The position numbers and the translations under genes were made by a program. Below, in pieces: positions 61,159-64,000 of a stretch of DNA of 64,000 nucleotides. The notes beneath the pieces are model-generated. The model ran no database searches. It was not told the origin of the DNA and saw nothing but the letters and a program-made list of their open reading frames with translations. Position 1 is the first letter of the stretch; each line of letters starts with the position of its first letter. Origin of the DNA: Chania multitudinisentens RB-25 (GTDB lineage Bacteria > Pseudomonadota > Gammaproteobacteria > Enterobacterales > Enterobacteriaceae); the NCBI RefSeq assembly GCF_000520015.2, contig NZ_CP007044.2:4154001-4218000 (forward strand), written 5' to 3'.

Positions 61159-63063
61159 TCAGCCGTTCTTCAAGGCTTCCAGTTCTTCCCAGCGATTGAA
61201 AGCGTCTTCTAGCGCCTGTTCGGCCGTAGCAAGATCGAGCAACACCTGCTGAGTTTCACTGTGCGGGCGGGAGAAGAATCCACCATCACTGACCTGCGCC
61301 TGTAGCGCTGCAATATCCGCTTCCAACTGTTCAAGGCGCTGCGGCAACTGTTCCAGTTCGCGCAACAGGTTGTAACTTAGTTTGGCAGTCTGTTTCTTAG
61401 GCTGTTCAACTTTTTTCTCTGCTACAGGTTTGCTTTGGACAACAGCGACCTGGCGGATAGGCTTTGCCGTTGCCCGCTGGTGATGGGCATCATAATACCC
61501 CCCTACATAGGTATCGATTACCCCGTTACCTTCAAAAATCCAGCATTCGGTCACCGAGTTGTCAACGAACTGACGATCGTGGCTCACCAGCAGTACCGTA
61601 CCCTGATAGCTGTCGATCATTTCTTCCAGCAATTCCAGCGTTTCTACGTCCAGATCGTTGGTCGGTTCATCAAGAATCAATAAATTACTGGGCTTGAGGA
61701 ACAGCTTGGCCAGCAACAGGCGATTACGTTCCCCGCCGGACAATGCCTTCACTGGCGTCATCGCGCGTTTCGGATGAAACAGAAAATCCTGCAAATAACC
61801 CAGCACATGGCGCGAACGGCCATTGATCATCACTTCCTGTTTGCCTTCTGCCAGGTTGTCCATCACCGTGCGCTCCGGGTCCAGCTCGGCGCGGTGCTGG
61901 TCAAAATAAGCCACTTCCAGCTTGGTGCCGCAGTGCACGTGGCCGCTGTCAGCGTCCAGTTGACCGAGCATCAATTTCAACAGCGTGGTTTTACCACAGC
62001 CATTCGGGCCCACCAGAGCGATTTTATCGCCTCGTTGCACCTGTGCGCTGAAGTTACGCACCAGAACCTTGTCGCCAATCTGATAATTGACATCTTCCAT
62101 TTCAAACACAATCTTGCCGGAGCGTACCGCTTCTTCGACCTGCATTTTAGCGGTACCCATCACTTCGCGCCGCTGCGAACGCTCGTTACGCAATGCTTTC
62201 AGCGCACGCACCCGGCCTTCGTTACGAGTACGGCGCGCCTTGATACCCTGGCGAATCCAAACTTCTTCCTGTGCCAGTTTGCGGTCAAATTCAGCGTTTT
62301 GCAGTTCTTCCACCCGCAGTGCTTCTTCTTTGCTAACCAGATACAGATCGTAGTTACCCGGCCATGACACCAACTTGCCGCGATCAAGATCGACAATGCG
62401 CGTTGCCATGTTACGGATAAACGAACGGTCATGTGAAATGAAGATGATGCTGCCCTGGAACTCTTTCAGGAAACCTTCCAGCCAGTCAATGGTGGTGATA
62501 TCCAGGTGGTTGGTTGGTTCATCAAGCAACAAGACGCGTGGTGAACTGACCAACGCGCGGCCAAGCGCGGCTTTACGCAACCAGCCACCGGAAAGCGAAG
62601 ACAGTTCGGCATCGCCATTCAGACCAAGTTGCAGCAGCACTTCGCTGATACGGCTGTCAAGCTGCCACAGCCCCTGATGATCGAGGATCTCCATAATCTG
62701 CGCCATGCGCGCCAGATTCTTTTCGCTCGGGTCTAATTCCACCTGATGGGAAATCGCATGGTAAGCTTTCAGGTGCTCAGCCTGTTCGGCCACGCCTTCG
62801 GCAACAAAATCAAACACGGTGCCGCCAATATTGCGCGGAGGATCTTGCTGCAAGCGCGCCACAATCAGATCCTGTTCGTAGATCACCCGGCCATCATCCA
62901 AAGGGATCTCTTTGCCAAGGATCTTCAACAACGTGGATTTACCCGCGCCGTTGCGCCCGACCAGGCAGACGCGTTCGTTGTCTTCAATATGAATTTCGGT
63001 GTTGTCTAACAAAGGTGCATCGCTGAAAGAAAGCCAGGCACCGGACATGCTGATTAACGACAT
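61159..63063 (-). CDS. uup: ABC-F ATPase Uup
   Basis: The 634-residue protein carries two ABC cassettes without membrane segments. Walker A motifs are GRNGAGKST and GPNGCGKTT, the signatures LSGGWLRKAALGRALV and LSGGERNRLLLAKLF, and Walker B both end LLLDEPTNHLD or LILDEPTNDLD. A C-terminal coiled-coil DNA-binding domain (about residues 550-634) is characteristic of Uup. It affects transposon excision and ribosome-related stress. It lies five bases after rlmL. Confidence 0.97.
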   Translation of the reverse strand: MSLISMSGAWLSFSDAPLLDNTEIHIEDNERVCLVGRNGAGKSTLLKILGKEIPLDDGRVIYEQDLIVARLQQDPPRNIGGTVFDFVAEGVAEQAEHLKAYHAISHQVELDPSEKNLARMAQIMEILDHQGLWQLDSRISEVLLQLGLNGDAELSSLSGGWLRKAALGRALVSSPRVLLLDEPTNHLDITTIDWLEGFLKEFQGSIIFISHDRSFIRNMATRIVDLDRGKLVSWPGNYDLYLVSKEEALRVEELQNAEFDRKLAQEEVWIRQGIKARRTRNEGRVRALKALRNERSQRREVMGTAKMQVEEAVRSGKIVFEMEDVNYQIGDKVLVRNFSAQVQRGDKIALVGPNGCGKTTLLKLMLGQLDADSGHVHCGTKLEVAYFDQHRAELDPERTVMDNLAEGKQEVMINGRSRHVLGYLQDFLFHPKRAMTPVKALSGGERNRLLLAKLFLKPSNLLILDEPTNDLDVETLELLEEMIDSYQGTVLLVSHDRQFVDNSVTECWIFEGNGVIDTYVGGYYDAHHQRATAKPIRQVAVVQSKPVAEKKVEQPKKQTAKLSYNLLRELEQLPQRLEQLEADIAALQAQVSDGGFFSRPHSETQQVLLDLATAEQALEDAFNRWEELEALKNG

Positions 63064-63068
63064 AGTAA

Positions 63069-64000
63069 TTATTTTCCTTCGCCAGCGTGGGTCACCAGCC
63101 AGCAGTTGTGAATCTGGCGGTTACGGGCAAAATCCTGTGACAACGTCTGGGCAGTAATTTCTTTCGCTGCCAGACCCAGTGCGTTCAGGCCAGCCAGATC
63201 CATCTGGAAACCGCGTTTGTTGTTGGAGAACATAATGGTTCCGTGACGCCGCAGTAACCGTTTCAAATCTTTCATTAGCGCCAGGTGATCGCACTGCACA
63301 TCAAAAGTATTCTCCATCCGTTTTGAGTTAGAGAATGTTGGCGGATCGATAAAGATCACATCGAACTGTTCATCAGCATTGTGCAACCACGACAAGCAAT
63401 CCGCCTGTATCAATCTGTGTTGTTTGCCGGTCAAACCGTTAACCCGCAGGTTTTTCTCTGCCCATTCCAGATAAGTGCGCGACATATCCACCGTGGTGGT
63501 ACTGCGCGCACCACCCAGCCCAGCATGCACGCTGGCGGTGCCGGTATAGGCAAATAGATTCAGGAAGTCCTTGCCTTTGCTCATCTCACCCAACATGCGG
63601 CGGGCAATACGGTGGTCAAGGAACAGGCCGGTATCCAGATAATCGGTCAGGTTAACCCACAGCTTGGCGTTAAACTCGTCTACCAGCAGGAATTCCCCTT
63701 TCTGCGCCAATTTTTCATACTGGTTTTTGCCTTTCTGCCGCTCTCGGGTTTTCAGCACCAATTGATTGGAAGGCAGTTCCAGCACCGCCAACGTAGCGTT
63801 GATCACGTCAAACAGGCGTTGGCGCGCTTTCTGCGCATCAACGGTTTTGGGTGGCGCATATTCCTGCACCACCACCTTACTGCCGTAGCGATCCACCGCC
63901 ACGTTGTATTCCGGCAAATCGGCATCGTACAGGCGATAACATTCAATCCCCTGCTGCTTTGCCCATTTCTCCAGTTTCTTCAGGTTTTTACGCAAACGGT
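63069..64000 (-). CDS. rlmL: 23S rRNA methyltransferase RlmL (RlmKL), 3' part
   Basis: The frame runs open to the window edge, so the start and the N-terminal THUMP/RlmL half lie outside. The visible 310 residues are the C-terminal RlmK domain, with KNLKKLEKWAKQQGIECYRL at the edge, NLFAYTGTASVHAGLGGARS, and the FIDPPTFSNSKRM active-site segment. It makes m7G2069 (and the full protein m2G2445) in 23S rRNA. It is followed by uup, as in E. coli. Confidence 0.97.
   Translation of the reverse strand, partial: RLRKNLKKLEKWAKQQGIECYRLYDADLPEYNVAVDRYGSKVVVQEYAPPKTVDAQKARQRLFDVINATLAVLELPSNQLVLKTRERQKGKNQYEKLAQKGEFLLVDEFNAKLWVNLTDYLDTGLFLDHRIARRMLGEMSKGKDFLNLFAYTGTASVHAGLGGARSTTTVDMSRTYLEWAEKNLRVNGLTGKQHRLIQADCLSWLHNADEQFDVIFIDPPTFSNSKRMENTFDVQCDHLALMKDLKRLLRRHGTIMFSNNKRGFQMDLAGLNALGLAAKEITAQTLSQDFARNRQIHNCWLVTHAGEGK

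Noticed and set aside
1..64000. Prophage, insertion sequence or tRNA-linked island
   Set aside because: No transposase, integrase, phage structural gene, tRNA gene or att-like direct repeat was seen.

Overview
The window reads as a chromosomal segment of an enterobacterium close to Serratia (Yersiniaceae). The proteins are strongly E. coli/Salmonella-like. All the flagellar genes present sit in one block, which I know from Serratia and Yersinia rather than E. coli. A dispersed palindromic repeat of the kind I associate with Serratia and Yersinia is also present. The species assignment is inference; no rRNA or tRNA gene is present.

Positions 1-30062 carry the flagellar and chemotaxis block. 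It runs fliK (3' part)-fliLMNOPQR on the plus strand, convergent with flgBCDEFGHIJKL on the minus strand. Then come divergent flgA, flgMN, convergent flhBAE, cheZYBR, cheWA, motBA and the master regulator flhDC. Two good sigma-28 promoters are visible, before flgK and before flgM. No chemoreceptor gene lies between cheW and cheR. FlhB carries NPMH instead of NPTH at its autocleavage site.

Positions 30072-34971 hold a 1.8 kb AT-rich regulatory region upstream of flhDC with a candidate RcsAB box, then a cnu (Hha family) gene, uspC and a tryptophan 2,3-dioxygenase gene. Positions 34262-35747 hold a SatD-family gene coupled to a DUF3307 membrane protein gene. Three 22-bp dyad repeats, spaced exactly 29 bp apart, precede them; this looks like an autoregulated, poorly described two-gene system. 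Positions 35787-39774 are an mgtC-mgtB magnesium-starvation unit with a PhoP box and a long leader. Then come a LysR gene divergent from a PLP-dependent decarboxylase, rcsA, dsrB, a cold-shock gene, and a 69-residue unknown gene with a three-unit Pho box. A quinone oxidoreductase, a GlsB-type membrane protein, a VOC protein and a membrane diguanylate cyclase follow.

Positions 49979-53892 form a minus-strand operon: HGGYW-type hydrolase resembling kynurenine formamidase, RidA, aromatic aminotransferase and amino acid permease. With the dioxygenase 20 kb away it suggests tryptophan-to-kynurenine/kynurenate metabolism. Then follow ydcH next to the dispersed repeat, an HxlR regulator with a perfect palindrome operator translationally coupled to a FabF-like synthase, rmf, pqiCBA, uup and the 3' part of rlmL. 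The last group is conserved with E. coli up to rmf, but fabA does not follow.

The regulatory theme is motility versus surface and envelope state. flhDC, its likely repressor partner RcsA, a Hha-like nucleoid protein and a diguanylate cyclase are all here. The most promising poorly described items are the SatD/DUF3307 pair with its operator array, the putative kynurenine operon, and the Pho-box-controlled small protein.
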